Source: a virus
Strand: one strand, 5' to 3'
DNA length: 41,600 bases
IMG/VR virus record: IMGVR_UViG_3300005842_000025
Location: 1 to 41,600 of that record
Positions 16,771 through 25,143 of this stretch are shown here, piece by piece. Position 1 is the stretch's first letter. Each line of letters begins with the position of its first letter. The notes beneath the pieces were generated by a model that saw only the letters and a list, made by a program, of their open reading frames with translations, did not search any database and was not told where the DNA came from. The position numbers were made by a program, and so were the translations under genes.

Positions 16771-16798
16771 ATTTTATGTTAATTGTTTTTACAATTGA

Positions 16799-17353
16799 CT
16801 ACCAAGGTAGATCATCTCCAGCTTTACCTGCTGTAATTCCACCTACTGCTTCTACTGAAGCTGCTGTTTTAATGTGAACTTTAGTTGATAATTTACCTAA
16901 GTCTTTAACTGGTCTTGCAAATGTAAATCCTCCAAATACAGACTTAATCCATTTAGATTTATCTTCTCCCGTTGGCATTATTTCTTCTCCTGCAATATTA
17001 ATAGCAATTTCTTTACCTACTAATAAAGAAGACAATTTCATGTCAATATTTTCAGTAGACAAACCTGCCACTTTAGTTAATGCTATTTCCTCTGTACAAT
17101 CTAAAGCTGCTTCAATTAGCGTTAAAATTGCTCTTGTTGTATAAGGCATAGCTCCTTCACTAATATAATATACATGAGAACATTTAGCCAAATTCTTATC
17201 TTGAACACTTATTTCAACAAAAGGTGTTTTCTTTTGAGCACTTTCTCCTTTCTTAACTTCCATTATTGTAACAATATGATTTCCAGGAGCTAAAAATGCT
17301 GGGATATTTTCATTTGTTTTTACTTCTACTGCACTACTAAAATTTAATTCCAT
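16799..17353 (-). CDS. ssb: Single-stranded DNA-binding protein
   Basis: The 184-residue protein ends in the acidic tip AGDDLPW, equivalent to the DDIPF tip by which SSB recruits partner proteins, after a flexible Gly/Ala-rich stretch. The rest has a beta-rich composition fitting an OB fold (PGNHIVTIMEVKKGESAQKKTPFVEISVQD). It is flanked by non-coding leaders on both sides, suggesting its own promoter and high expression. The stop is TAG directly after the tip. Confidence 0.75.
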   Translation of the reverse strand: MELNFSSAVEVKTNENIPAFLAPGNHIVTIMEVKKGESAQKKTPFVEISVQDKNLAKCSHVYYISEGAMPYTTRAILTLIEAALDCTEEIALTKVAGLSTENIDMKLSSLLVGKEIAINIAGEEIMPTGEDKSKWIKSVFGGFTFARPVKDLGKLSTKVHIKTAASVEAVGGITAGKAGDDLPW

Positions 17354-17452
17354 TTTCTCTTCTTTTATATTTATTTTTATATTTTAAAATAAATTTCTAC
17401 GCAGATTTACATTCCCTATAAAACTTATTAAAACGGTCTAATTATTGTTATA
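17354..17452 (-). promoter_or_regulatory. SSB upstream region
   Basis: This 99-nt gap is A-rich near the ATG (purine-rich AGAAGAGAAAATG could be the ribosome site). Further up it contains TTAGACCGTTTTA, similar to TTAGACTGTTTA upstream of the 10.26-kb gene. No TTG-N20-TAnnTTTA promoter is seen. Confidence 0.35.
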
Positions 17453-17680
17453 TTAGTTTAGATTTTCAAAAACTAATTCTTTATCCATATTCAATTGATT
17501 TGTAGGAATATCATCTACCAATACAAATTTAGGTTTAAAATCTCTTTTAATCTCTAAATTTAGTTCTTTAGCTATTGCTTTAATATTTGTTAATGATAAT
17601 TCATATTTAGTCATTAACTCTTTTCTAGTTTTTCCTGAAGTTACATCTACTGTAAATTCTGTTTTTGATATTTGTTTCAT
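17453..17680 (-). CDS. Small HTH-like protein, 75 residues
   Basis: The middle part (TSGKTRKELMTKYELSLTNIKA, then IAKELNLEIKR) has the helix-turn-helix spacing of small phage regulators that contain an RxELxxxYxLS segment. The C terminus is acidic and hydrophobic. It may be a transcription regulator; function unproven. Confidence 0.6.
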   Translation of the reverse strand: MKQISKTEFTVDVTSGKTRKELMTKYELSLTNIKAIAKELNLEIKRDFKPKFVLVDDIPTNQLNMDKELVFENLN

Positions 17681-17685
17681 ATTAT

Positions 17686-17886
17686 CTATTTTAAATTTTT
17701 AATTTTTTCATAATCAAAATACTTCAAATAATTATCAATCATAAAATGACAATTAGTAGTTCCACCAACAGAATATTCTAATTTCATAGCATTATCCATT
17801 GCTTTTCCTGCTGCAATTGCTTTATTTCTTAGTTTATCTAAAGAATTTTGATATAATGTTTCTGCTTTTTCTTTATAAGAAATCAT
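17686..17886 (-). CDS. Small unknown protein, 66 residues
   Basis: Helical and Lys-rich in the first half (EKAETLYQNSLDKLRNKAIAAGK), then GTTNCHFMIDNYLKYF. No family recognised. Close spacing (5 nt) to the following gene supports translation. Confidence 0.55.
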   Translation of the reverse strand: MISYKEKAETLYQNSLDKLRNKAIAAGKAMDNAMKLEYSVGGTTNCHFMIDNYLKYFDYEKIKNLK

Positions 17887-17895
17887 TATTTTTAT

Positions 17896-18039
17896 TTATA
17901 CTAATAATAACTTTTTGTTTATTGTTTTTTCATTATCTCCAAGAAACTCACCATTTATATCAAAATATTTAATCAATCCGTCAGAATATTTTAAACTATA
18001 TTCTCCATCAGAATAAACATATTTAGTTATAGGTTCCAT
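17896..18039 (-). CDS. Tiny protein, 47 residues
   Basis: This gene runs from the ATG at 18039 to the TAA at 17896 and fills the space between two tightly packed genes (2 and 9 nt away). It contains a near-repeat YVYSDGEYSLKYSDGLIKYFD, a YSDG beta-hairpin pattern, and ends in NKKLLLV. Function unknown. Confidence 0.55.
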   Translation of the reverse strand: MEPITKYVYSDGEYSLKYSDGLIKYFDINGEFLGDNEKTINKKLLLV

Positions 18040-18041
18040 TG

Positions 18042-18332
18042 TTAAAATAATTCTTTCTGTAATTCCTTAGCTAATTTTAATTCTCTTTCTTTTAAATCTT
18101 TAGTATCAATTGCTTCTAAAATCAATTTAAGATTAAATGGTTTTTCACCTTTTGCTGTTTGAATTTTTAATTCTTGTTCAGCTATTGATTGTTCAATATT
18201 AATTACTTCTTTCTCTAAATCTTTTTCAGCTTTTCTAGCTTCAAAAGGAGCTTTAATTGCATCTAAAGCATCTTTACCTAACTTAATCAGGTCTATATAT
18301 TTTTTCTTAACTTCTGTTGATAATTCACTCAT
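18042..18332 (-). CDS. Coiled-coil protein, 96 residues
   Basis: Heptad-like Leu/Ile spacing and high Lys/Glu content run through the protein (DLEKEVINIEQSIAEQELKI), with a final LKERELKLAKELQKELF helix. It is likely an oligomerising accessory protein. It overlaps the upstream gene by 4 bp. Confidence 0.6.
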   Translation of the reverse strand: MSELSTEVKKKYIDLIKLGKDALDAIKAPFEARKAEKDLEKEVINIEQSIAEQELKIQTAKGEKPFNLKLILEAIDTKDLKERELKLAKELQKELF

Positions 18333-18691
18333 AATAATAATAATTTTTTATTTAATTTATTTTCTTGTTTAATTGGACTTTCTAATTTATATGGACTTGT
18401 TGGACTATATTGACTTCTATCAAAACCTCTAAATGGATCAGTACCTATTCCACCCCAATCTCTGATATCATCATTATGATCATCTTCTGCACAAACAGAC
18501 ACTATATAAGGTCTAATACTAGAAAGTGGACCACCATTCATTAAATCTTGATATTTTCTTCTCAAATCATAATTTGTTTGAGGACTTATTTTATATCTCA
18601 TACCTGTTTGATATTCTTGTATAAAATAACCATCAGTAGTAATTGTTACACTATTTAAAAAATCTAGTAGATTAATATTAATTACTTTCAT
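18329..18691 (-). CDS. Unknown protein, 120 residues
   Basis: The first 60 residues are beta-rich; then an acidic motif (CAEDDHNDDIRDWGG) and a Pro/Ser/Tyr-rich stretch (FDRSQYSPTSPYKLESPIKQ) look disordered. It ends in NKKLLLL. No family recognised. It overlaps the GIY-YIG gene end by 14 bp. Confidence 0.6.
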   Translation of the reverse strand: MKVININLLDFLNSVTITTDGYFIQEYQTGMRYKISPQTNYDLRRKYQDLMNGGPLSSIRPYIVSVCAEDDHNDDIRDWGGIGTDPFRGFDRSQYSPTSPYKLESPIKQENKLNKKLLLL

Positions 18692-19325
18692 TTATTTTGA
18701 TGTTATTATCTATTTTATATCTAAAAATATACTTTCTTGGTTTTATTAATCCTTTTAATTCAGAACATTGTTTTGATATACAAGCAATTGAAATACCTAA
18801 TTGTCTAGAAGTTTCAGAAATAGAATCAAATTCATAAAGAAAGTTAAATTTAGAATCATAAACAATTATTGCCTTACCTTGTAATAAAGTAGTTCTTTTT
18901 TTTAATGATTCAATTCTTTCTTTAGAAAATTTTTTACCTCTCCAAAAATCACCTACTTTCTTTTTAAATTCTTCACTTCTTGTTACTCCAATAGATGAAT
19001 AGGCATTTTTACAAATATTATATCCAATCTTTCTGTTATAGCATTTGGTAATATCTAACCAATATTGTTCTCTATTTAATAGACTTTCTTTTAATTCTAC
19101 TTCTTCAAGTATTTCAAATATAAAAGATTCTTCTCCATATTTGATCCAAGCTGATTGTAAATAAGGATTTTCATGTTCTTTCTTTCTTAATAAAGAAACA
19201 TGAGTTCCTATTCTTTTATCATAATATGATGCAGAACCAATATAAAATTTATTATTTACTATATTTATTATTTTATAAATAACATTTCTTTTTTTAAAAT
19301 AGATTGTTTGTTTATCTGAATTCAT
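18678..19325 (-). CDS. Free-standing GIY-YIG homing endonuclease
   Basis: The nuclease domain is at residues 13-95: VIYKIINIVNNKFYIGSA (GIY-YIG equivalent), then a conserved Arg in DKRIGTHVSLLRK and a HENPYLQSAWIKYGEESFIFEILE segment with the active-site Glu. A NUMOD3-like basic segment (RSEEFKKKVGDFWRGKKFSKE) and a NUMOD1/IENR1 module (AIIVYDSKFNFLYEFDSISE) follow. It has its own promoter, described separately, and interrupts the spacing of the replication operon, as free-standing homing genes do. Confidence 0.88.
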   Translation of the reverse strand: MNSDKQTIYFKKRNVIYKIINIVNNKFYIGSASYYDKRIGTHVSLLRKKEHENPYLQSAWIKYGEESFIFEILEEVELKESLLNREQYWLDITKCYNRKIGYNICKNAYSSIGVTRSEEFKKKVGDFWRGKKFSKERIESLKKRTTLLQGKAIIVYDSKFNFLYEFDSISETSRQLGISIACISKQCSELKGLIKPRKYIFRYKIDNNIKINESN

Positions 19326-19356
19326 TGTAATTTATTTAAGTTAAGGGTTACAATTA

Positions 19357-19387
19357 TAAAGATAATCATTTCCTTTCACTTTTACAA
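19357..19387 (-). promoter_or_regulatory. Promoter of the 18.7-kb GIY-YIG gene
   Basis: AAGTTGTAAA is followed exactly 20 nt after TTG by TATCTTTA, matching the Bacteroidota -33 TTG / -7 TAnnTTTG pattern. The same layout precedes two other homing endonuclease genes here. The leader then contains ATTGTAA...TTACAAT, an inverted repeat whose 3' arm runs into the ATG, so the start codon may be partly occluded. Confidence 0.65.
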
Positions 19388-19403
19388 CTTATTCATTAAT
19401 TAT

Positions 19404-20213
19404 TTAATCTATGTAGACTTTTTCCCAAGAAACAATAGAATAATCTTTTTTATCTGTATCCCATTCACCAATCAATAAATCTTGACCAGTTAAATGTTTA
19501 CTTCTACTACCTTCAGCTACAGCTTCTCCGGCTTTAAAACTCAAATATGTATTACCATCGGATCCTCTATGTAAATAAGCAATAGTATCTACAAATGAAG
19601 TTGTTATTGACTTGACCTTGCCTACAAGATCAATTTCACGTCCAATAACTTGTTCACTAAGTTTAGTTTCAATTAATTTATCTTTAACATGTGCTAAAAA
19701 TATTTTTCTACATTTTAAAGCCTTCATCCTCATAAACCATTTTTGATATGATTCCCTACTCCATTTATAACCATAACCCTGACCTAAACCATGAACAGAT
19801 TCAAATCCTTCTTTACCAGGAGGAAATTTAGCACCTAATTTTGATTGAGGAGCTAATCCAGCATCAATATGATCTTGTAACACTCTATTAAATGATTTAC
19901 CTTGACTACTATTCATATAATTTAATGTACCTTCAATTTCACACCATTCATCAAGTTTTGTTAGTGTATCAAAAGCTACATATTTATATGGATTTTCCTT
20001 TTCTAACCACGTTAAAACCTCATCCAACTCTTTTAAATTATTTACATTATGTACATAACCATTAACATAATTAGCACCACCTTCCAATTCAATAATTCCA
20101 CAATCATCTATTCTAGAAACTAAATCAGTTTTACCCATTTTAGGCTTAGAATAAATTAGAATTTCATTAGGAGATTGTAAACTTACTAATGTTTTTTCTT
20201 TTTTAAATGCCAT
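19404..20213 (-). CDS. Sak4-like RecA-fold ATPase (recombination mediator)
   Basis: The Walker A region is ILIYSKPKMGKTDL (the first Gly of the P-loop is Ser/Lys-like, as in some Sak4 proteins) and Walker B is YKYVAFDTLTKLD. At 269 residues it fits the phage AAA_24/Sak4 family, which promotes single-strand annealing together with a cognate SSB; such an SSB is encoded 2 kb downstream. A C-terminal HRGSDGNTYLSFKAG segment matches the family's beta-rich end. Confidence 0.8.
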   Translation of the reverse strand: MAFKKEKTLVSLQSPNEILIYSKPKMGKTDLVSRIDDCGIIELEGGANYVNGYVHNVNNLKELDEVLTWLEKENPYKYVAFDTLTKLDEWCEIEGTLNYMNSSQGKSFNRVLQDHIDAGLAPQSKLGAKFPPGKEGFESVHGLGQGYGYKWSRESYQKWFMRMKALKCRKIFLAHVKDKLIETKLSEQVIGREIDLVGKVKSITTSFVDTIAYLHRGSDGNTYLSFKAGEAVAEGSRSKHLTGQDLLIGEWDTDKKDYSIVSWEKVYID

Positions 20214-20421
20214 TATTTTTTATATCTTTTTTAATTTCATTTACAAATTTTAATAAATCTTTAGCAAACTTCTCCAATTGTTTTAAATCTAAATTATAAT
20301 CCAATGACAATTGAACACCATCTTCTTCTAAATCATAAGTTAAATAAACCTCTATAGGTTCTTCTATTGGAATATCTGAATTAATAAAGATTGTTTCATT
20401 ATAATATATTTGTTTTTCCAT
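20203..20421 (-). CDS. Small acidic protein, 72 residues
   Basis: Acidic beta-rich N-terminal part (DIPIEEPIEVYLTYDLEEDGVQL) followed by a Lys-rich helix. It overlaps the Sak4-like gene by 11 bp. It may be an accessory to recombination; function unknown. Confidence 0.6.
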   Translation of the reverse strand: MEKQIYYNETIFINSDIPIEEPIEVYLTYDLEEDGVQLSLDYNLDLKQLEKFAKDLLKFVNEIKKDIKNNGI

Positions 20422-20459
20422 TTTAAAAATCTTTTTTTATTTTATTTATTCTTTCATAG

Positions 20460-21251
20460 TCATTTATTAGTATAAAACCACTTATAACCATAAGCAGTTT
20501 TTCTTTTTCCAGCTAAACATGTACTTATATTATAACCTTTAGATCTATCACCAACAGATAGTGCGGCAGATGATATACTATTAAAATAGGTTTTATTACC
20601 ATTAATATCCATACTATAAATAGATATACCTCCATGCTTTTCACTAGGATTACTCCAAACTCTAGCTTTAGATTTTTTATTAATTATTTTAAGATTTCTT
20701 TTTTGAGATTCATCTTTATATTTCCAAATATATCCTCCACATTTATTATAAATACCATTCATACATTTACATATATTTGTAGAAGCTAAATTATATTCTT
20801 CACATGCTTCTCTTATTGAATTCCATTCTTTTATAAACAAACCATCTAAACTGTATTGTAAAATTTTAATATGTCCACAATTTTTTTGTAAACTTCTGGC
20901 TTGCTTAATCTTCTTTATACTTTCTTCACTTTGTTTAGTATTCAATCTAAAATTTTGAGGACTAGAAGTTTTATTATATCCATATTTTAAATCACAGACA
21001 TTTAATATATTTATCCAATATTGCTCCTGACTTAAACAAAATTCTAATTCACATTGTTCAAGAATTTCAAATATAAAATTAGATTCTACATATTTATTCC
21101 AAGAAGATTGTAAATGTTTATTTGGATGTTTATTATTTCTTAATAATGATAGATGACAGTTCCACCTTAATTGAAAAGATTGTGTTGTGCTACCAAGATA
21201 AATCTTTCCATTTATAATGTTGGTAATTGTATAAATTCCTATATTTTTCAT
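20460..21251 (-). CDS. Free-standing GIY-YIG homing endonuclease with NUMOD modules
   Basis: The Met at 21251 is chosen (MKNIGIYTITNIINGKIYLGST) because the longer frame to 21266 would begin inside the -7 box of the promoter. The GIY-YIG domain at residues 3-95 includes the catalytic Arg (RWNCHLSLLR) and Glu (FIFEILEQ). Two NUMOD1/IENR1-like modules follow: ILQYSLDGLFIKEWNSIREA and a second ISIYSMDINGNKTYFNSI, each ending in GYxWKY or GYKWFY. Confidence 0.88.
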   Translation of the reverse strand: MKNIGIYTITNIINGKIYLGSTTQSFQLRWNCHLSLLRNNKHPNKHLQSSWNKYVESNFIFEILEQCELEFCLSQEQYWINILNVCDLKYGYNKTSSPQNFRLNTKQSEESIKKIKQARSLQKNCGHIKILQYSLDGLFIKEWNSIREACEEYNLASTNICKCMNGIYNKCGGYIWKYKDESQKRNLKIINKKSKARVWSNPSEKHGGISIYSMDINGNKTYFNSISSAALSVGDRSKGYNISTCLAGKRKTAYGYKWFYTNK

Positions 21252-21255
21252 GCTA

Positions 21256-21286
21256 TAAATATACACAAAAATATATAAATTTACAA
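21256..21286 (-). promoter_or_regulatory. Promoter of the 20.5-kb GIY-YIG gene
   Basis: TAAGTTGTAAA is followed 20 nt after TTG by TATATTTA, the same spacing and words as at 19357-19387 and 30870-30900. The -7 box lies only 4 nt from the ATG, so the transcript would be leaderless or nearly so. Confidence 0.65.
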
Positions 21287-21291
21287 CTTAT

Positions 21292-22368
21292 TTATATTCT
21301 AAATTCACTGTCTCCAAGCTCTCTAAAATAATTACACTCACCTTGAAAAAATAAATCTAAATTAATATTTCCTCCACCTCTTCTATTAAAAATAATACAA
21401 AGTTCTCTATAGTTATCTTTTAATTTTTCTATATTAAATCCTTGATATTCTTTAACTTTGTAGCGAGCTGGTGCAAATAATCCAATCATCAAATCGCAAT
21501 CTCTACCAGTTAATTTACAATCACCTAAACCATCAGCACTAGGTCTTAATTTATCAATTATTGTACTTCCCTTAAAAGTAAATTGCTGCTTCTCTTGATC
21601 TCCTGCTTGCTGTTGAATATTAACTACTGTATATTTAAAATTATCTCTCATTTTTAAACTATAATCAGAACTAAATTTAAACATAGCATCCCAAAGTTCT
21701 TGTTGTTTACCATCAATTTTTTCAGGTTGTAATAAAGACAAACTATCAGTTATAACTATAACCTGTTCATGTGGATCATTTGGTTCATAATAATCATAAA
21801 ATGGATTAGCTACTGGATCCACTTCTGTACCATCTTTTAAAAAGAACTTACCATTTTCTCTAGCATATTTTCTAACCTCTTTATATATACCATGCGGATT
21901 CCTTATATTATCTATAATTGTAACAATAGATTCCACCCTAGTAAAATAATCTTTATAACTATCTATTAATTGTTCAACTCTATCCTCTAAAACATATCCT
22001 TTAAAATAAGATTTTAAATTATCCATAGAGATAATATATTTCTTATCATTATATATTTTATTAGAAATCATTTGTAATAATTTATCTTCTTTCGAGATTT
22101 CCAAGCTGAAATAAAAAATTTTTAATTTAAGATTAGTTTTATTATTTAATATATAATTTAAAGGTTCATATAAATATAAATAATCAGCAATTTGAGTTTT
22201 CCCAACTTTACTGTTTGCTGTTATAATTACATATCTACCTTTTTGTACTCCAGGAAGAACAGTAGAGAGTTTAGGTAAATTTAACCAAGGTATTAAAATA
22301 TCTTCACCTTTTAATCTCTTCTGTTTGTTTTCCTTTAGCTCTTCTATTACTCTTTCTATAATACTCAT
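21292..22368 (-). CDS. Replicative DNA helicase, RecA-fold (DnaB-like)
   Basis: The 358-residue protein contains IPWLNLPKLSTVLPGVQKGRYV with a P-loop-like ITANSKVGKTQIA (Walker A), KIFYFSLEISKED (H1a-type motif), VIVITDSLSLLQ (Walker B), a VVNIQQQAGD motif with sensor Gln residues, and RRGGGNINLDLFF at the C terminus (Arg-finger region). It lacks the N-terminal DnaB domain, which may be supplied by the 203-residue protein encoded immediately upstream (4-bp overlap). Confidence 0.8.
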   Translation of the reverse strand: MSIIERVIEELKENKQKRLKGEDILIPWLNLPKLSTVLPGVQKGRYVIITANSKVGKTQIADYLYLYEPLNYILNNKTNLKLKIFYFSLEISKEDKLLQMISNKIYNDKKYIISMDNLKSYFKGYVLEDRVEQLIDSYKDYFTRVESIVTIIDNIRNPHGIYKEVRKYARENGKFFLKDGTEVDPVANPFYDYYEPNDPHEQVIVITDSLSLLQPEKIDGKQQELWDAMFKFSSDYSLKMRDNFKYTVVNIQQQAGDQEKQQFTFKGSTIIDKLRPSADGLGDCKLTGRDCDLMIGLFAPARYKVKEYQGFNIEKLKDNYRELCIIFNRRGGGNINLDLFFQGECNYFRELGDSEFRI

Positions 22369-22976
22369 AATCTATCTTCTCTTAATTCATCACTTCCATT
22401 CTTATCAATAAACCCATCTTTCCTAATAATCTCTTCAACTTCTAATTTATATAATTCCCATTCTCTCTGGTTTAACCATGTTGTCATTAATTTAAAATAT
22501 TCTAAACTTTTAGCCTTAGTTCTTAAATTAATTTCATAATTAACACATTGTAATATTAAAGAATGTAATGCTTCATCAATTCTACCATTTTTAATAATAA
22601 TAGATTTATATAAATTCTTACATTTTTCAGGATTTCCTTGTAATCTTCTTTCAGAATTACCAGCTTTAATAGGAAAATGATCCCTTAGTTGTTGAAAAGC
22701 ATCATCAAATGTTAATGTACCATTATAATTAATTATTCCAAGAAATTCTTTAGCAAATTTATCTGTTAATTCAACATTATTTAAATCATTGGTTTCTCCA
22801 GTAAAAATTAACCAATTATCATTAGATAATAATTCATAAATATTAATAGGAATAGATTTATTATTATTAATATAATTAGCTAACGCATCTACTTCTTCAT
22901 TATAAATACACCAAAGAATAAAATAAGCTTCTAATGGAATCTTTAATTTTAATAATTTATCTATATTAACTTGCAT
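22365..22976 (-). CDS. Helical replisome accessory protein (possible helicase loader)
   Basis: The 203-residue, mostly helical protein (KLKIPLEAYFILWCIYNEEVDALANYI) ends in a basic region with WLNQREWELYKLEVEEI. No ATPase motif is seen. The 4-bp overlap with the helicase gene and the helical composition suggest an N-terminal-domain substitute, loader or replisome organiser; this is inferred from context. Confidence 0.6.
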   Translation of the reverse strand: MQVNIDKLLKLKIPLEAYFILWCIYNEEVDALANYINNNKSIPINIYELLSNDNWLIFTGETNDLNNVELTDKFAKEFLGIINYNGTLTFDDAFQQLRDHFPIKAGNSERRLQGNPEKCKNLYKSIIIKNGRIDEALHSLILQCVNYEINLRTKAKSLEYFKLMTTWLNQREWELYKLEVEEIIRKDGFIDKNGSDELREDRL

Positions 22977-23184
22977 TATTCTCCTTAAATTTATCTAAAT
23001 AATATTCCTTAGCTATATTATAAGCTTGTTCCATTAACATTTGGTTAATCATATCTCTAGGAATATTAATATTTACTTGTTTTTCTTTTAAATCAAAAAT
23101 ATATCTCTGAATTACTTCTATTTTATTTGGTGGTTGTAATTCTGCTATTTGAATTAATGATTTAATATCTTCATCATTTATCAT
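22966..23184 (-). CDS. Small unknown protein, 72 residues
   Basis: It is acidic at both ends with a central amphipathic helix (MINQMLMEQAYNIAKEYYLDKFK). It overlaps the next gene by 11 bp and touches the PGDYG gene. No family recognised. Confidence 0.6.
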   Translation of the reverse strand: MINDEDIKSLIQIAELQPPNKIEVIQRYIFDLKEKQVNINIPRDMINQMLMEQAYNIAKEYYLDKFKENNAS

Positions 23185-23459
23185 TATAATATATCATAAG
23201 TTGCTTCAAATATATCTTTCTTACAAGGATAATATTCACCTTTTATACCTCTTATAATTATATCATCATTTGTTACATTATATGAAGTTCCTTCCAATGT
23301 CTTTACACTTATTGTCTTGCTATCATAATTTAATACAAAATTATCAAGAAAATTATCATTAAATGAATTAACCCATTCAACTAATTTTGTACCATTCTCT
23401 GATGATTCTGTATTAATTATATAATAATCAATTATTACTGGTTTTTTCTTCGCTTTCAT
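23184..23459 (-). CDS. PGDYG-family small protein
   Basis: The 91 residues match a frequent phage family: an N-terminal (K)KPVIIDYY, a central SFNDNF..D..VLN, then NVTNDDIIIRGIKGEYYPC and KKDIFEATY. The variant here has TNDDIIIRG in place of the PGDY/W core. The biochemical role is unknown. Confidence 0.75.
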   Translation of the reverse strand: MKAKKKPVIIDYYIINTESSENGTKLVEWVNSFNDNFLDNFVLNYDSKTISVKTLEGTSYNVTNDDIIIRGIKGEYYPCKKDIFEATYDIL

Positions 23460-23604
23460 TTATATTTTCAATTTGTTGTTCATTTAAATTTATATCAAAC
23501 TCATATTTTAAATCATCAATTAAATCATGAATATTATCATATATTTTACTTTTCATCATAAAATCAATATACATTTGTAATTCTTCTGGTTCTTCAATAA
23601 TCAT
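23428..23604 (-). CDS. Small acidic protein, 58 residues
   Basis: The gene runs from ATG 23604 to TGA 23428, overlaps the PGDYG start by 32 bp, and fills an otherwise empty gap. The product is Glu/Asp/Ile-rich (IIEEPEELQMYIDFMMKSKIY) and helical. Function unknown. Confidence 0.5.
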   Translation of the reverse strand: MIIEEPEELQMYIDFMMKSKIYDNIHDLIDDLKYEFDINLNEQQIENINESEEKTSNN

Positions 23605-23624
23605 AAATTTAAATTTAGTTTAGT

Positions 23625-23882
23625 TTACTTCCAATTTTCTATTACATCATAATACATAGGTTCTTTATTCTCATAAAATCCATGTCTAAAATACTTCTTT
23701 CCTTTTAAATAAGCTTTCAAATGTCTTTTTTCATGAGCTTCTTCTAAAGAAGAAATAAAACCATCAATTTTACCACCAAAACTTCTTGTTAATTCTTTAG
23801 GTTCTTCAATTTTAGACATATCTCTATCATTAACTAACTGAGTAGCCATCCAAGATATATCTTCTTTACCATCTTCTGTCAT
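23625..23882 (-). CDS. Unknown protein, 85 residues
   Basis: It carries an LTRSFGGKIDGFISSLEEAHEKRHLKAYLKG region followed by FRHGFYENKEPMYYDVIENW; the EAHEKRHLKAYLKGKK.FRHG segment resembles a short conserved phage protein. No catalytic motif. Function unknown. Confidence 0.65.
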   Translation of the reverse strand: MTEDGKEDISWMATQLVNDRDMSKIEEPKELTRSFGGKIDGFISSLEEAHEKRHLKAYLKGKKYFRHGFYENKEPMYYDVIENWK

Positions 23883-23884
23883 AT

Positions 23885-24064
23885 TTATTCTTCTTTATTA
23901 CTTTTATTATGTAAATTTAACCATACTTCTTCTCTACATTCAAAACACAACCAATAATCTCTTTCTACTTCTTTTAATTCATCAAATTCACAACATTTAT
24001 CACAATATCCATTTCTATCAGGTTTATAATAAAATTCTGGAGGATTTAAATCTCTTTCTAACAT
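23885..24064 (-). CDS. Small zinc-finger-like protein, 59 residues
   Basis: ATG 24064 to TAA 23885, immediately before the DNA ligase stop-side gap. Two Cys pairs (CDKCCEF and CFEC) about 18 residues apart can bind one zinc ion. It may bind nucleic acid or a partner protein; unproven. Confidence 0.6.
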   Translation of the reverse strand: MLERDLNPPEFYYKPDRNGYCDKCCEFDELKEVERDYWLCFECREEVWLNLHNKSNKEE

Positions 24065-24069
24065 ATTTA

Positions 24070-25143
24070 TTAATTTAAATCATTTCTAATTCCAACCATT
24101 ACAGGAAATCTAGGAATTCCATCATCTGTTAATTCAAAATATCTAATAGTTGCTATTTTACCAATATACTCATCTTTATTAGTTAATAAATCTTCTCTAT
24201 CAGCATGAGATAATTTACAGCCTGCTTTAAAAAATTTACTATGTAAGCCTAATGTAAATAAAGGGGTTCCATGTAAAGGATTAGCATCATTTGGTTCTAT
24301 ATCATAAATTGGTAAATCCATATCTTTAAAGTCTTTATACTTTAATAAATTAGAACTTCTTCCATTAACTTTATAACCTTCTTCTCCATGTCTAATGATA
24401 GAACCTTCAAAACCATCATTTATATTTAAAGAATGTGAAATTTTTAAATCACTTTCAGACTTACAAGGAGTAGTCTCTACTAATTCAACTGTTTTAAAGA
24501 AAATTAAATTCTTACAAATTAAAGAATGTCTAGTATTATATGATTTATCAGAAATAACATCATATACATGATATTTTATTAATTCAGATTCACCCTTTCT
24601 ATATTTTTTAATTAGTTTCATATTTTCTTGAAAGCTTAATCCATGAGCATATAATTCACCATCCAAAATAATATCTTGTTTAATATTAGATAAATCATCA
24701 ATAATATGTTGCATATTTTCAATTATCTTACCATCTCTAGACATTAATTTAACATCTCCATTTGATTTAATAAAAGCAAGGCAACGTTGACCATCTAATT
24801 TAGGCTGAATAAATACATTTTTAGACCAATCTATTTTATGCTTTTCATCATCATATGATTTAGCTAACATAGGAAGAATTACTTTTTCACTTTCAGCTAA
24901 TTCTTTAGTTTCAAAATAACCTTCATCAAGTTTTTGTTTAATCAAAGAATCCATTTCTAATAAAGCTTGTTGATTACAATCTGTACCATTAGATTTACCA
25001 ATATTCTTAGGAGTACAAAACTTTTGATGTTTAACTAATTTACCATCTTCTAATCCACTTTCTTGAATTAATAAAGCTCCTTGAGTATAAATTTGCCATA
25101 TTCTAATCTTTCCACGACTATCACGCTTATATAATATTTTCAT
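24070..25143 (-). CDS. ATP-dependent DNA ligase
   Basis: The nucleotidyltransferase motifs are clear in 357 residues: motif I FIQPKLDGQRC (nucleophile Lys), motif III ILDGELYAHG, YHVYDVIS, motif IV EGSIIRHG and motif V LLKYKDFKD. A C-terminal OB-like end follows (IATIRYFELTDDGIPRFP). It seals Okazaki fragments after the flap endonuclease. The unusual N-terminal ~85 residues (KILYKRDSRGKIRIWQIYTQ) look like the small WGR-like or adenylation-preceding segment seen in some phage ligases. Confidence 0.88.
   Translation of the reverse strand: MKILYKRDSRGKIRIWQIYTQGALLIQESGLEDGKLVKHQKFCTPKNIGKSNGTDCNQQALLEMDSLIKQKLDEGYFETKELAESEKVILPMLAKSYDDEKHKIDWSKNVFIQPKLDGQRCLAFIKSNGDVKLMSRDGKIIENMQHIIDDLSNIKQDIILDGELYAHGLSFQENMKLIKKYRKGESELIKYHVYDVISDKSYNTRHSLICKNLIFFKTVELVETTPCKSESDLKISHSLNINDGFEGSIIRHGEEGYKVNGRSSNLLKYKDFKDMDLPIYDIEPNDANPLHGTPLFTLGLHSKFFKAGCKLSHADREDLLTNKDEYIGKIATIRYFELTDDGIPRFPVMVGIRNDLN

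Noticed and set aside
17896-18691. Similar C termini NKKLLLV and NKKLLLL in two small proteins
   Set aside because: These come from runs of TTA and AAA codons in very A/T-rich sequence; two cases are too few to tell from chance, unlike the KIIQIY set.
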